DNA of 64,000 nt from Corallium rubrum (GCA_964035015.1 OZ036016.1:2366830-2430829), one strand, 5' to 3'. Counted from the stretch's first letter, positions 30,881 to 42,250 are shown. The notes: generated by a model not told the origin, from the letters alone. Program-made: numbers and translations.

Positions 30881-31440
30881 GACATGAAGCATGATTAGTA
30901 CTAGAAGTATAGTAAATCCTATATTATAGTAAATATCAAGTTGGCGACGCTGGGAAAAATCAAACAGAAACGCAGCCGAATTAATCTAGACTCGGCCCTA
31001 GCAAATGACCCCCCCCCCCCCCTCCCTAAGTATATACCATCGCCTGCCACCCCTGCATTTGCGTATGTTTTCTATACATCAGAAGAACCTATAATATAGC
31101 AAATATTGAAATAACTTTGAGACGCGACATGAGATCTCGAGATTGATCCATTGTCGGTTTACACATAGATCACTTTATGTACACTTACGAATCTCTATTA
31201 TGTTGTCTCAAGCTTACTTGCTGGCTTTTTGTTATATTTCTATTTAAATGACGTGTCCCGCTGATGTCTCGATTGCCACCATTTCAAGGACATTGTTCAA
31301 CCATAGTAAATATAGGGTCAACACTGATGAATCGACACCGATTGTTCGCCGTTGTTCGTACAATGCCCTCAAAAAAACTAATCATATTTATTAGAATCGT
31401 GTTCGCAAGTTGTTAGAAACATAGCACTAAACGGGGACAA
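30881..31440. other. intron stretch
   Basis: Poly(C) at 31009-31022; no other feature supported. Confidence 0.35.
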
Positions 31441-31620
31441 GTGAAAAGATGGTAAACTGCTGAGATTGGTTTTGAGAAGGAAATACTAACGTTTCCAGTG
31501 GAGCCCTCACATTTAACAATCGAAATATAGTAAGATTTGATACACTGCCGAAACAGAGAACGTAAGAGTCTAACGTTTGGAGCGAATGCCCTTCGTCAGA
31601 GAGAAACGTTTAACCCTGGT
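31441..31620 (-). mobile_element. Penelope-like fragments, types B and A joined
   Basis: GTGAAAAGATGGTAAACTGC...GAAATACTAACGTTTCCAG (type B tail), then CAATCGAAATATAGTAAG...CTGCCGAAACAGAGAACGTA and a degenerate type A core (31576-31599, GAAA changed to CAAA). Confidence 0.5.
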
Positions 31621-31680
31621 GAAGGGCACCGCTAGAAACGTTTTCACTTTGCTAGTTTGCTCTATCCAAAACACGGCTAA

Positions 31681-32027
31681 AGCCCCCGTCAAACGAGGAT
31701 GAGAGTTGATGAGAGTTGACCATGAGTGTTGACGAGAGTTGTAGGATTTACCGAGTTTCAGAAATACATTCAGGATCGTTCCGTTCCTTCGCCATTTTTG
31801 TTGAGCCTGCAATTTTTACAAAGTGCTAGCCGCTAAACTCTCATCAACTCTCTCTCATATGCCAACTCTCATGACCGGTCAAACGAACAAAAAGTCTCAT
31901 TAAAATTTGAACCAGCTCAAAGTTGATGAGAGTTGATAAGAGTGCATGAGAGTCGATGAGAGTTGGTGGTCAAACGCGACCAAGAGTTGCAACTCTCATC
32001 GACTCTCATCCTCGTTTGACCGGGGCT
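31681..32027. mobile_element. MITE with ATGAGAGT motif arrays, TAA duplication
   Basis: AGCCCCCGTCAAACGAGGAT ... ATCCTCGTTTGACCGGGGCT, TAA at 31678-31680 and 32028-32030. ATGAGAGT(T) recurs many times just inside both ends, consistent with subterminal binding sites. The 3-bp TAA fits PIF/Harbinger. Confidence 0.8.
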
Positions 32028-32032
32028 TAACA

Positions 32033-32833
32033 CTAAAAAGCGATACAGCGATACAACGCGATACAAAATCCGGGGGATTACACATTTATGTAAAAAAATC
32101 AGGGGGACTTACACTGGTAAAAAATTCAAGCCCGGGGGAATGGGTTGTAAATGTTGTGGCGAATGTCTTGAATCCTAGCGTTGTATTAACCCCGTGGCTA
32201 CCAGAGGTCTTCCCTACTGCTTAACCCCTTGACTCGTAAGGCAGCAATCATGTAAACGCACCTTTAGCCGGTATTTTTACTCTGGCTAACGCAAGATGAT
32301 TTTACCCGTCAAGGGAAGTCACGGGGGTTAATAAAATGCTAGTAATTTGAAAACGCGCGAGCGCAATTTAGATGGCTGTCAGGATTCAAGGCATTCGCTA
32401 TAACACACATGTTATAACGTGGATGATCCTCGTTCTTATAAAACTATCTGTCTAAGTGTAATTGTGTCCGTAGTCTCACAACACCGATATCGTGTTGTAT
32501 GTAGGAACTGTAGCTACTGTTATGTTTTGGAGGCTTTGTCGGTGTATGAACAACCGAAATATTTTACGGTTAGGATTAAGCTCAGTGACAGGGTCATGAA
32601 TATCAGGGTCAGGCTTTCGTTTGTTCACACACCGCAAAAGCGTCGTTGTTAGTTGTTTTCGTGTTATTGTTATTATTGGCAAAGTTATTATTAACCCATT
32701 CCCCCCCCGGCTTAAATTTTTTACCAGTGTGAGTCCCCCTGATTTTTTGACAGAAATGTGTAACACCCCCCCACCCCCTACCCCCCACCCCCCCGCCGGA
32801 TTTTGTATCGTTGTATCGTGTATCGCTTTTTAG
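32033..32833. mobile_element. fold-back element, CTAAAAAGCGATACA ends
   Basis: CTAAAAAGCGATACAGCGAT ... ATCGTGTATCGCTTTTTAG; about 110-bp arms share AAATCCGGGGGATTACACAT, AAATCAGGGGGACTTACACT and CCCGGGGGAATGGGTT in mirror. Interior contains hairpin MITE copy 32221-32331. Confidence 0.78.
32221..32331 (-). mobile_element. short hairpin MITE, nested copy
   Basis: TTAACCCCTTGACTCG...TACTCTGGCTAACGCAAGAT...CGGGGGTTAA; inverted orientation, inside 32033-32833. Confidence 0.6.
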
Positions 32834-33789
32834 CCCCAAAACACTAGTGCCTACGCCGCATTCTACTTTTCGACACTCTCGAATGCAAGTCTGCACCTCG
32901 GTCAAGTTGAGCTTTGTTTTAAACAATGCGGCTATTATGGTTAAACGGTATTGTTGACAGCATGCTTGATAAAAGTACCCGCGGGGTGCCTAACATGCTG
33001 AAGTATTATTATTATTTACGGCTTCTGAAAACATAAACACTGAAGTCTCTATATAGCAAACAGCCCGACACTTTGGGTATGGTGTCAATTACCGAGGACA
33101 TACAACTAGTAAAACCTAACAGATCTCGACCGACGAAATATGGAGTGGTGTTACGACCGGATCTCTGACCGGATAAGAAGTTATGTAAGCTTCAGCTGAC
33201 ACCTGGCCATATTGGCATTTCTGGCATGTGTAGTGAATATTTGCCTTTCTCTTGCCAAATTTATCTGGATGATAAGACTCAGTTTAGTCTGTTAGGCCCG
33301 TTTCAAACGTCGCTCTTCTCATGCGCCGAACTTAATCAGCCTAAACAAATGATTTAGCTCATTATCATTAGGTTCGACGGCAAAACTCAATTTAATGATT
33401 ACAAAAACACAACTAGAACCTGACAAATAATTTTGTGACAAGCACTAATACAAGAATCGGCGTATGTGAGGGTCAGAAATCATGGCCCTACTTTCGCTAC
33501 TTATCTCAGAGTAATTGGTTTCAATCTATGGAAGCAAAAAACGCCAACAGATTGCTCCTTCTTATGTAGCGTCGTAGGGTCTAGTCTTGTACGTGATACA
33601 AATACAGTATTATAGGTGTGCTAGATTGTACTTCGTTCTCTATAGTCGTGCTTCAAGATTTCATACACGTCGCAAACACACTGCCTCCACTACAGCAGCA
33701 ACGCACTACACCTTCTGATCATAGCAGCGATCGTGTCATATTTTGTACCTCGCGACGGATATATCCGTGGTGAGATTTTCAGACCTAAT
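32834..33789. other. intron stretch
   Basis: A short GCCGAACTTAAT...ATTAGGTTCGACGGC mirror near 33325-33375; nothing else supported. Confidence 0.35.
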
Positions 33790-33990
33790 TTATGCGGCCG
33801 CGAAACCGTGAAGAAAATTGGCCGCGGCCGCGAAAATCCTGAAGAAAATCGGTCGCGACCACGAAATTGCGAGAAAAAATCCGCGCGGCCGCGCAATTGG
33901 GAGCAAATTTCGCGAGATGCCCGCGCAAATTCCACGATCTGCCCGCGAAAATGGCGGCCAAAATTTGATCTCCGCCGCGAAATTTATAAA
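33790..33990 (+). repeat. GC-rich degenerate repeat (GCGGCCGCGAAA)
   Basis: About seven units of 25-30 bp: GC-G-(A/G)CCGCGAAA followed by an A-rich spacer such as TGAAGAAAATCGG. Very CpG-dense against an AT-rich background. ORFs across it are an effect of composition. Confidence 0.65.
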
Positions 33991-34329
33991 GCTATGCTCC
34001 ATGTCAAGCCCACACCGAAGATAAGCCACGGGTGTTCAGGTGCTGCGCCAAGGGAGGTCAAGACTCACGCCGGCGCCGGCACCACCTGACTTGTATTGTT
34101 GTATGGCTGTATATGTGCGCCGACCACAGTGTGAATATTGTTCACCAGCACACCGAGTACTTTTGAAACTCACGCCGAAGATTTTCGGCGTGACCTACAT
34201 GGAATGCACCCTGGTATGCTAGACGTGTTACTCTCCAAACGTCATTATATATCCTTCTCTGAAATCCCTTCTGTTCGCAATACGCTACAACACTTTACTT
34301 TTATATCCGACTACTCTAATCTAATCACG

Positions 34330-34560
34330 GCAGTGATTGCATCATATATGTAATGTACATTTATATATTGTATACATATATATAATACAATATAGCTGTA
34401 CTATAGATGGCTTATTCGCGAAACATCAGTTACTTCGTACTCCGAGGTCTCGGTATAGTTCACGGCAGCGATTGGATCATATTTGTATTGTGCATGTATA
34501 CACTACAATATATAGCTATACTAGACGGCTTACTTTTACAATGTCGGTACATAGTAATGA
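34330..34560 (+). repeat. imperfect two-copy repeat, about 130 bp
   Basis: CACGGCAGTGATTGCATCAT...GATGGCTTATTCGCG and CACGGCAGCGATTGGATCAT...GACGGCTTACTTTTA. Confidence 0.6.
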
Positions 34561-34661
34561 GTAGTGATTTATTTAACGTTGTAGGCACAGGATGTGGTCG
34601 CCCAATCATCCTAGCCAGAGGCTCATGGCATTAACACACTGCTTACGCTACAGTACAGCAC

Positions 34662-34665
<4 letters not shown>

Positions 34666-34714
<49 letters not shown>
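34666..34714 (+). repeat. (TA)n microsatellite
   Basis: About 24 TA units. Comparable tracts: 43705-43773, 56912-57013, 57282-57348, 57455-57529, 63034-63070, 63372-63435, 63748-63805. Confidence 0.95.
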
Positions 34715-34715
<1 letters not shown>

Positions 34716-34823
34716 CTCATAATATATATGTATTATGAATCATATTTGGAACTGGTATCAAGTCCGACATTGCGATGACTGACTTTGTGAAGATTAATGA
34801 AAATTAGGCCTGTGATAAACGGT

Positions 34824-35138
34824 GTATTTTTCATGCGCCGTATAAAATACGTCGAAATACGGCACTTGCATTAAGTTCGACAGAGCCATTAAATACGACG
34901 AGCCCGGTCGTATAATACGACTCAACTACGGCGTTGATGCCGACGGCGTACTATTAAATACATTTAAATAATATTAAATACATTTAAATATACATTTTCT
35001 ACCTCATTTCCAGACCTACGACTCGAGAATTTGTAAAAACTAAAAAGTTCGACTTATTCATATGCCAAAAATCAACAGGAACAATTTCATAATTTGGGTC
35101 GACCCTAACAGGTATTTTATACGGTGCATGAAAAATAC
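34824..35138. mobile_element. MITE with GTATTTTTCATGC ends
   Basis: GTATTTTTCATGCGCCGTAT ... ATACGGTGCATGAAAAATAC; 315 bp with TACGACG-rich interior. Confidence 0.65.
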
Positions 35139-35770
35139 GTTACATTTTATAGCGTAGACTGATAACAGTGAAACGATGTAAAAAGATCCGAAAATTCTTA
35201 AGTGCTTTCAAGTATTTATGTATAACTTCCATCTCTTATTACCGCAACGGAACCCTACAAGATGTTTAACTCTGAAGAACTTTCTACAGGATAACCATTT
35301 GTCTACGTTTTACCAAGCAGTATTTAAGTCACCGCGACAAAACCGATATTTTAAAAAGAGAAACTCAAGGAACGCTTTAACAAATAGCTAAACTTGTAAC
35401 AAAATATTGGTTTCGCATCCAAAGTTCACCTTTTTCAGATACCCTTGTTGGTGAAGCGGCGAGAGTCTGCATGAACTTTAACCTACAACCAATATCATTC
35501 ACAAAGCTGTCAAAAAATTAAGGATTTCAGCTCATAGATTATCTGTTGAAACTGGTCGATACAGCAATGTTTCATACAAACACAAAGTTCGCCGATCTCA
35601 GAGTAAATTTTATTGATAACCTCGAATTGTTTAATTCCCAAGATATTTTTATGTACCTTATGTCTATGCAAGACAGAACAGTTATGGCTTTGGCAGGGAA
35701 ATACTGTTTCGATGTTTTAACAATTTTTGATAACTTAACGTAGATAATAGAAATTAACTTTATAATTTAC
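35139..35770. other. intron stretch
   Basis: No supported feature; an ORF near 35546-35743 has no known motif. Confidence 0.3.
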
Positions 35771-35771
35771 A

Positions 35772-36135
35772 GGGTTCAAAATAGCAGCCGGCTGCCGGCG
35801 ATAGCCGGCAGTTTTAGGACCTTGCCGGCGATTTCTAATTTCAAAATATAATTAAACTTTGGGTTATCGGCGAAATTGCTTTAGCAAAGATCAAAATTAT
35901 GGTAATTTGTTTTGATTTCTCTGTATATGATCGTAAAAGAAATCAGTATTTGCAATATTTGCTTATATTACAAAATAAATGCATTTAATTTTGCCATTTT
36001 TGGTTTACATTACATTATTTGGGCCTATGTCCAGAACGTAACTTTGCTGCTTGGGAAACAGCCGACAAAAATTTTGACCTACAAAAAACAGCCTACAAAA
36101 TTAGGCATATTTTCTGAACGTTATTTCGAACCCTG
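35772..36135. mobile_element. possible hAT-like MITE, CAGGGTTC ends
   Basis: CAGGGTTCAAAATA ... TTATTTCGAACCCTG, interior GCCGGC(A)-rich near the left end. Flanking 8-mers do not match convincingly, so the superfamily is unsure. Confidence 0.5.
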
Positions 36136-36537
36136 TTATATATATATGTAATATGTATGTCATGTAGTTGTAGTTAGTGCCACGTTTGTATCCTATATAC
36201 CAAAGCTGGTATTGATGTTGTTGATCAAATGTAAGTATTGTTTCCAAGTATTATATAATCTCGTCTGGTCCTTTCGCTGTGTAATTTAAAAGGTTACATG
36301 AACCTTAAGATTACTCGAGTTCATATATGTTTTGTGAAAAACATACTATATAGATCTTAAATGTTTTACACGAACATAGTCTAAAAAAGCACTTTAGAAT
36401 TTGGAGTTTAAAATCAGTTTCTGAGAAATATGAATGATCGACGGCATTCTTAAATGTCATTTGGAAACAGTTCGTGCATGTACTTGAAATATTCAAGTTA
36501 TTTCAAAGCTGTTCAAAATTTTTCAAATCATTGTCAT

Positions 36538-36584
36538 TGAGAATGTTATATGAGAATGTTATATGAGAATGTTATGAGAATGTT
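36538..36584 (+). repeat. GAATGTTATAT(GA) short tandem repeat
   Basis: Three copies of GAGAATGTTATAT(G), the last one shortened. Confidence 0.85.
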
Positions 36585-36713
36585 TTCGGGTGGGACAATT
36601 GCGACTGGGACGTTTCCCAGCACAGCTAGAAAGATGTAAAAACCACAGAATAACAGAGAAATAAATATAATTTGACGTATTATAAAGAGTTGCTGTCCTC
36701 CTACTAGCCCTTA

Positions 36714-37444
36714 AGCTTGCCGCACACGAGAGCTACTAGCTGAGCCAGCCACCTCGCGAGGTGGTCAGCTCAGCAAGTTTCTCTCGTGTGCGGATGATTT
36801 TCGTGAGGATTTAGCCTCGCGAGGCCGTGAGGAAAATATCTATCGTGTTTGATATTTTTCACCTCGCAAGGAAAAAATCTCAACGTCTGCGGATGTTGCG
36901 AGCTACGTGCTGAGCTGCTGAAATCAACTGGCCAATGAAAACCCATAGTTTGTTCACGTGAGAGCTGATGAAAATGGAGATCGTGATGGCGAATGCAAAT
37001 GAACTTGTAAATGACGTCCTTTTAGAGGATAAATTTGTGGAGATGTGGTGCCTACACGCATAATAGTTTCTTGTTTCTGAATGACTGGGCCTACCATCCT
37101 TAAGATTTTCTTAAAAGATTCGATGTCTAATCGGTGATACTGTCTGAACATCTCTTGGGTCCTCGGCGTAAAGCTCCCGAAGGAGATTAGCGTATACGCC
37201 ATGGCCTTGTCGTCTCTGAATCCAACTCCGGGACCATGTCTGTCGACATGCCGCTTCATACGACGCCGTCGACGTCGCATTAACAAAATGAAAAGAAGAG
37301 CCATCTGATGGAGATTCATAACTGGCGCCATTTTTGCTGTTTTGAGCTCAGCACTTTTCTCAACGTTTGCGGCGAAACACTGAGCTGAGCTGACGGCCTC
37401 GCGAGGTTTTCGGCTCAGCTAGTAGCTCTCGTGTGCGGCAGGCT
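36714..37444 (-). mobile_element. PIF/Harbinger deletion derivative
   Basis: AGCTTGCCGCACACGAGAGC ... GCTCTCGTGTGCGGCAGGCT with TTA at 36711-36713 and 37445-37447. TIR extends about 50 bp (CTACTAGCTGAGCC, CTCGCGAGG). Contains the N-terminus of a Harbinger transposase (next entry). Confidence 0.87.
36954..37331 (-). pseudogene. truncated HARBI1-type transposase N-terminus
   Basis: A 125-residue frame: Arg-rich LLMRRRRRRMKRH near residue 20, then FRQYHRLDIESFKKILRMVG and PVIQKQETIMR. The FRxYxR(L/M)...F...LL..VGP.I.K..T.MR pattern is the conserved N-terminal block of PIF/Harbinger transposases. The DDE core is absent, so the element depends on a partner. Family call from the motif pattern, moderately sure. 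Confidence 0.72.
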
Positions 37445-37447
37445 TTA

Positions 37448-38094
37448 TTACTCATTTGTATCGAATAAACAGCTTAAGAATCAAAATAAATACTCGAAAC
37501 GGTATCCGTCATATCGTCCCGGTTAGGCGAGACAGAGCATTTACATGGCAAAAATTGTCCCGCACAAGCTGGGATCCCGCTTTGTCGGGACGGGACGAAA
37601 AACGACGTCCCGTCTCGTCATTAAACTCTTTACGGCATGGGCGTTTAATCACGATATATACGACCACAGTATTCGGGTCAGCAGTATTCACAAAGTCTTC
37701 TCAATTCTCATTGGAAGAGAATAGTCACATGCTAATTCGTCATATTATACCAGTACCGGTGTAATATATAAAAGTTCACTAGATATTCTCGCGAGATCTG
37801 AACACTTATCAATGTGACACTGAGGATACACAGTGCGCATTTGGAATGCCAAGTTCCGAGAAGCTGCACGTAGTGCAGCCATTCTAAAAAGCACTGATTG
37901 GATGAAAATCATAGCCCAGACTAAAGTTCATGCGAAAAATTCTTTTGTTTACACGAGTATATAATTTAATCCATTCGTGGGCTAAAAAGAGCATCGGAAG
38001 TAAAAACACGCTGGAATTGAGAATTAATCGCTTATTTGTGCATGCACAATGGCCAACGCGTTTATCATATCTTCAAGAGTGCCGCGTGGGCAGT
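37448..38094. other. intron stretch
   Basis: A GACGGGAC/GTCCCG-rich segment (37515-37620) with several CCCG words, otherwise nothing recognised. Confidence 0.3.
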
Positions 38095-38260
38095 GTTTTG
38101 GATAGAGCAAAGCGAAAAGATGGTGAACAGTGCCGAGGTTTTCCGCAACGAAATACTGACGTTTCGGGCGAAGCCATTCATCAGAATATAATCAGTATTT
38201 CGTTTACTCTGACGAAGGACTACAAACGAACGATCACGAAACGTCAGTATTCGTTCGTAA
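38095..38260. mobile_element. Penelope-like fragments with two facing cores
   Basis: Minus-strand core 38162-38183 (TTTCGGGCGAAGCCATTCAT + CAG) and + strand core 38209-38241 (CTGACGAAGGAC...CACGAAA, then CGTCAGTATTCG), preceded by GTGGGCAGTG...GATAGAGCAAAGCGAAAAGA. Confidence 0.5.
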
Positions 38261-38396
38261 AAGTGAAAAAACCTAGTCAGTTCTTTTCGCCTTGCTGTAT
38301 CATGCTTTTAAGCCTAGCAACTGATGATCCAGGCGGGTATCTTAATCTTAATATAAATATCAATGCCCAGCATAATACACGAAGCAAAGCCATAAG

Positions 38397-38490
38397 TTTA
38401 AAAGTAATTTACTGAATGTAACGTTTCGTTGCTTCTCGCAAGAAGCAACGACAAGCAACGAAACGTTAGATTCATTAAATTACTTTTAAG
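38397..38490. repeat. hairpin, AAAAGTAATTTACTGAATG arms
   Basis: AAAAGTAATTTACTGAATGT / mirrored ATTCATTAAATTACTTTT with AACGTTTCGTTGCTTCT and AGAAGCAACG...CGAAACGTT inside. Confidence 0.65.
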
Positions 38491-38499
38491 CTTTTTAGC

Positions 38500-38790
38500 C
38501 TAGTTCACACGAAATGTAACAAGTCTCCTTGTAATGTTGAAAAGCTGGCATGCCAGCTTTTTTTTTGTCGAGGAAAACTTGTCATATCACGAAAATTGCC
38601 CGTGTATATGACATGTCAAGGAAAATATGACAAGTAAAAAATCGTTGACCGTTCACACTGTCAAGGGCGATTTGTCAAGGGAAAATTGTTGACCCGTATA
38701 CACATGAGCAAGTTTCTTTGGCAAGAAACTTGTCAAGGAAAAGTTGCTCGTGTGTTTTGCTCAGTTCGGACTTTAGTCCGAACTGACATT
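38500..38790. other. stretch with TTGTCAAGG/GGAAAA words
   Basis: Recurrent (C/T)TTGTCAAGGAAAA in both orientations plus the palindrome AAAGCTGGCATGCCAGCTTT (38540-38560). Probably a degraded MITE; ends not defined. Confidence 0.4.
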
Positions 38791-38838
38791 TTTGTGGCGA
38801 TTAAATTTGAAATTTCCGTCCCATAGACCGCTGGGTGG

Positions 38839-38923
38839 TTTAACACTTTGAGGCCTGGACCTCTCCCTGTGCTGAATAAAATCGTTTGGCGTTAGCCAGA
38901 ATCGTCAGGCTTCAACGTGTTAA
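38839..38923 (+). mobile_element. short hairpin MITE copy
   Basis: TTTAACACTTTGAGGCCTGG ... AATCGTTTGGCGTTAGCCAG ... TTCAACGTGTTAAA; slightly internally deleted. Confidence 0.72.
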
Positions 38924-39439
38924 ACCAGGATTAAATTGTTTCCCTCACCTACAACTCAAATAGCTATATAAAAAAGAGTGCTGCGTAGGCGATGTAGATA
39001 GAAATACTAATCGAAAATGTCAAAAGCTTGATGTACTTGACCGAAATACTAATTCGTTTGGAGCCAAACGCCTTTCGAAGTCCCTCCACTCTCCGAAGTC
39101 GAAGGGTTTTCACTCGAAATGTTAAATAATCTTTTTATATGCGTATATTTCGTCGGTAGACTAAGCTTTTAATATTTCCTAAAACTCGATTATCTCGAAC
39201 GTCGCGCTGTGTCGAGCTAAAACTCATTTGCCTTGGGCCTTGAATCACAAAAATATTTAATACTACCTTGCTATATACTCGAACTCCCACTCAAAAAAAT
39301 ATTCCGTTTCTTTTAATAGTTCGAGATTGCAAGATTTTATCATATTCTACTGTATTCTGGTCTTGAAACACGAAAACTAAAAAAATTACTGTATTCCAGA
39401 TTCGCTCTTGAAACACGCAAACTTTAAAATTTCATCATT

Positions 39440-39528
39440 TTCTGGACCTTTCCCTGTGCTGAATAAAATCGTCTGGCGTTAGCCAGAATAAAATACTAAA
39501 GACTCGTCGTCAGGCTTCAAAGTGTTAA
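39440..39528 (+). mobile_element. short hairpin MITE copy, 5'-truncated
   Basis: Begins at TCTGGACCTTTCCCTGTGCT, core AATCGTCTGGCGTTAGCCAG, ends GGCTTCAAAGTGTTAA. Confidence 0.72.
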
Positions 39529-39714
39529 TACCTCGCTATACAGTCGAACTCTCACTGTCAGTATCTCAAACAATATTCCGTTGCTTTTAAAACAGTTCGA
39601 GTTCATATTCTATACCGTATTCCACAATCACCCTTGAAACATAAAAACTCTAGAATTTCACGATTTTTTAAAAATTATTATTAAGTAATATTAAGTAGTT
39701 CAAAAATCTCTTAC

Positions 39715-40093
39715 CTGAATGAACAGGCATGTGCTGCTTCAAATGATTTGACTGCGTGAATGTTCTGAAGCAAATCTCGCACTCGAAGACCTTCTTGGAG
39801 ACCTTGTGTCGTGGTAGATGTCTCCTGAGCTCCTTCGATGTGCCAAATACCTTGTTGCACTTATCGCACACGTGCCATCGCTCGCTATCGCCACCATCTG
39901 AGGTCAGCCGATCTTTCTCCTCATCGAGTTGATCCCCCAGTGTTAGCTCGCCGTAATCTTCCTCGTCTAGGTCTTTGGCCTTAGTCGACAGACTGTAGGT
40001 CGGTAAGAACGTCTTGTCTTCGATGAAGGCTGGATAGCGCCGTATTGTGTGCTGCTGCCTCGATTCTTCCCCATCGACTCTCTGAACTTCCAT
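39715..40093 (-). CDS. C2H2 zinc-finger protein, first coding exon (fingers 1-2)
   Basis: ATG at 40093-40091 (MEVQRVDGEESRQQHTIRRY); an in-frame TGA eight codons upstream supports this start. An acidic N-terminal region (DLDEEDYGELTLGDQLDEEK) precedes finger 1 (CDKC...HLPRH) and finger 2 (CEIC...HMPVH). The donor follows CATTCAG as GTAAGA, phase 1. With 23749-24071 it gives 702 nt, a 233-aa protein with five consecutive fingers; no KRAB, SCAN or BTB domain is visible. It looks complete and is probably a sequence-specific transcription regulator; orthology unassigned. Confidence 0.88.
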
Positions 40094-42250
40094 GTCGGTC
40101 ACCGCTTTACGACTTCAACCGGATTCTCACTTCGCCTTCGCTTCTCCGTCGCTTCTCCTGGCCTTGTCTTCTGATATATTCCTGTAATCAAAGCAGTTTT
40201 TCAGACGCGAATAAATGTTTGCTTTTCATAATTCCGTTTCGTTGTTTCAGACTGTTTTCGCTTCAGGGGGTTATCCATTAACAGTTTTCGCTTTGGACCG
40301 CCGAAACGGCTCTTTCGATATTCCCTCGCGTCAAAACACCCACCTCTCGCTAATGTGTCGCGGTGCTTTGGAGCAATAAAGCTCGCTGATTCGGATTCAC
40401 GATTCGAAGAATCAAGCCCCGCCGTTATTAGCGAACTGCTATTCGCTAATTCGAACTCATGTTAAGGAAATAATACTTGAGCGCCCGTCCATCAACGATA
40501 AGCCGTTTACGACTTTAATATCACTTTTCATTTTGATTTTCACTCCTATTTCTCTTCGGGGACATATCGCTCGAACATCGCTCCCTCATTTCCTCGTTCA
40601 TTGCCACCGCTCGAGCCAGCGCTTGGATCAAACTGGCCGCCGAAAGATCGATCTTTTAGCTTTTTGCGAGCAGCCGGTACGGAAATCGAACGAACAAAGC
40701 CCAAAATCGCTGTATTCTCCACTGAACACACAATATTTATAACAATATGACCGCCTAAATCCAAGCGGCACTAGCTGTTGACGAGATCTGGTCCGTTCGA
40801 ACCCCAAACAAAACCGTATCGGGCTAACGAGAACGGCGAATCCCCGTTCACTTTAATACAAAAGCCGAGAATTGTTGTTTTTCTTTTATTTTCGTAAAAA
40901 AAATTTTCACCTGGACGTAGATAATTATTCTAGCATTATGAATAAATAATGTTGGCCATTAGTTTCAATATATTTCGACTGTTCGCTTGCTTCGTGTTGC
41001 GAGAGATCGGAGAAGACTTTGAATCGAAGATTGCGTTTAGTCGTTTGTTTTGGACCTGGGACTTCGTACTCGGCTTCGTGGACCTCTCCTGGTTCGTCCC
41101 AAATCGCGTGTCTTATCCGGCTTTAATTGTGAACCCTCTGGTCGAAATTAAATATTCAACATGTGCAACTTTGTTCGCTTGTGCTCACCAGAACACAACG
41201 AAGGGACACGAACAGCCTGGACTTTGCCGGCTTTTTCGGCCACTCGCCGACACCCGACGTCGAAGGCGACGGTTTTCTGGCCGAGAACGACGCCGAACCG
41301 TTGGCTTTCCGTGAGTTCTAGTCGCCACGGTCGCGTCACGAAAGGCCCGCCTTTGTCAGCGAGATTGACCACAGCTATACAAAAGGGCCAGGTGCCGTCG
41401 ACACACTGACTCACGGAACACCTCAGTCTGGGCACGATACACACTTAAGGCGAAGCACGCCGAAAACTACCACGAAACCTCGTCGAATCCCTTTGCCGAT
41501 TTTGGCGAAAGCTCGCTGAATCCCAGCTGAAAAGCGGCCCACACAGATATTCTAGAAGCCAGGTGCTCGGTTACTTCTCAATTTGATCGCGGCATCGTCG
41601 AACTTGGCATGCACGAAATTCTTCGAATACGGCTTCATTTCACGCAATTCGGCTCTAAACCCAATCGATTGTCCCACTCCAGTGTTCTCCGAATGGTCTA
41701 ACGAATTTTCCTAGCGAACTCGCTGCCGCTTTCGCCGTTCTCGAAATCAGTGTAACACGTTTTCCTCGCTGGCCAACAGAAGGCTTGACCGCGTTTGTTG
41801 CTTAGCCTCAGGGGTGCAGCCGAGCGTAGCTTTTTATCAACGAAAATCGAGACTGTTTGTGGGGGAAAAGCTTTGGAAAGTTACCGGAAGATATGGAAGA
41901 ATTGCCGAAAAACTACTCACCTAGTTTTCCAGGCGTCGAGGCGATGGAGCGATGAGCAATCGGTCGTTGGCTATCGTGACTTCTCCGATTCAGGTGCCGG
42001 GACAATCAGGTTGTTGTGAAACCGACCACTTCGCGTGACGAGTCGACCTGTACTGTATTCACGCGACGTGTGTTTGCTTTGTACATCGCTTGGGCTTCCT
42101 TTATTTACATTCCGGTGACAGAGACTCGGGAGGGGTGGGTGAGGAAGACGGTTTTTACCCTAATACCTCTCAACCTATACCCGAACACCTCTCGTACTCC
42201 GCTCTGATAAGTCTCGGTAGAAATCTAGAGAAAATCTTAAGGCGTTGAAC
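40094..42250 (-). promoter_or_regulatory. 5' UTR and likely promoter region of the zinc-finger gene
   Basis: A minus-strand acceptor (GATTACAG) at 40182 suggests the coding exon begins at 40181 with 5' UTR exons further upstream. To about 42250 the DNA is GC-richer, CpG-containing and free of obvious MITEs, unlike its surroundings. Several short ORFs (for example 40949-41314 +, 41148-41444 -) have no motif. No TATA box is claimed; inference from composition and position. Confidence 0.4.

Larger units (their letters stand above)
24072..39714 (-). other. 15.6-kb intron of the zinc-finger gene
   Basis: Spliced out between fingers 2 and 3 (GTAAGA donor at 39714, TTTCAG acceptor at 24072). Packed with SINEs, MITEs, a satellite block and retroelement fragments listed separately; no other host exon recognised in it on either strand. 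Confidence 0.7.

Noticed and set aside
35772..36135. Certain hAT element
   Set aside because: The ends look right (CAGGGTTC) but the flanking 8-mers do not match, so it is kept only as a possible MITE.
40949..42207. Several 60-120-codon ORFs in the GC-richer region
   Set aside because: Overlap on both strands, no domain, no codon or splice signal; better explained as 5' UTR/promoter DNA.
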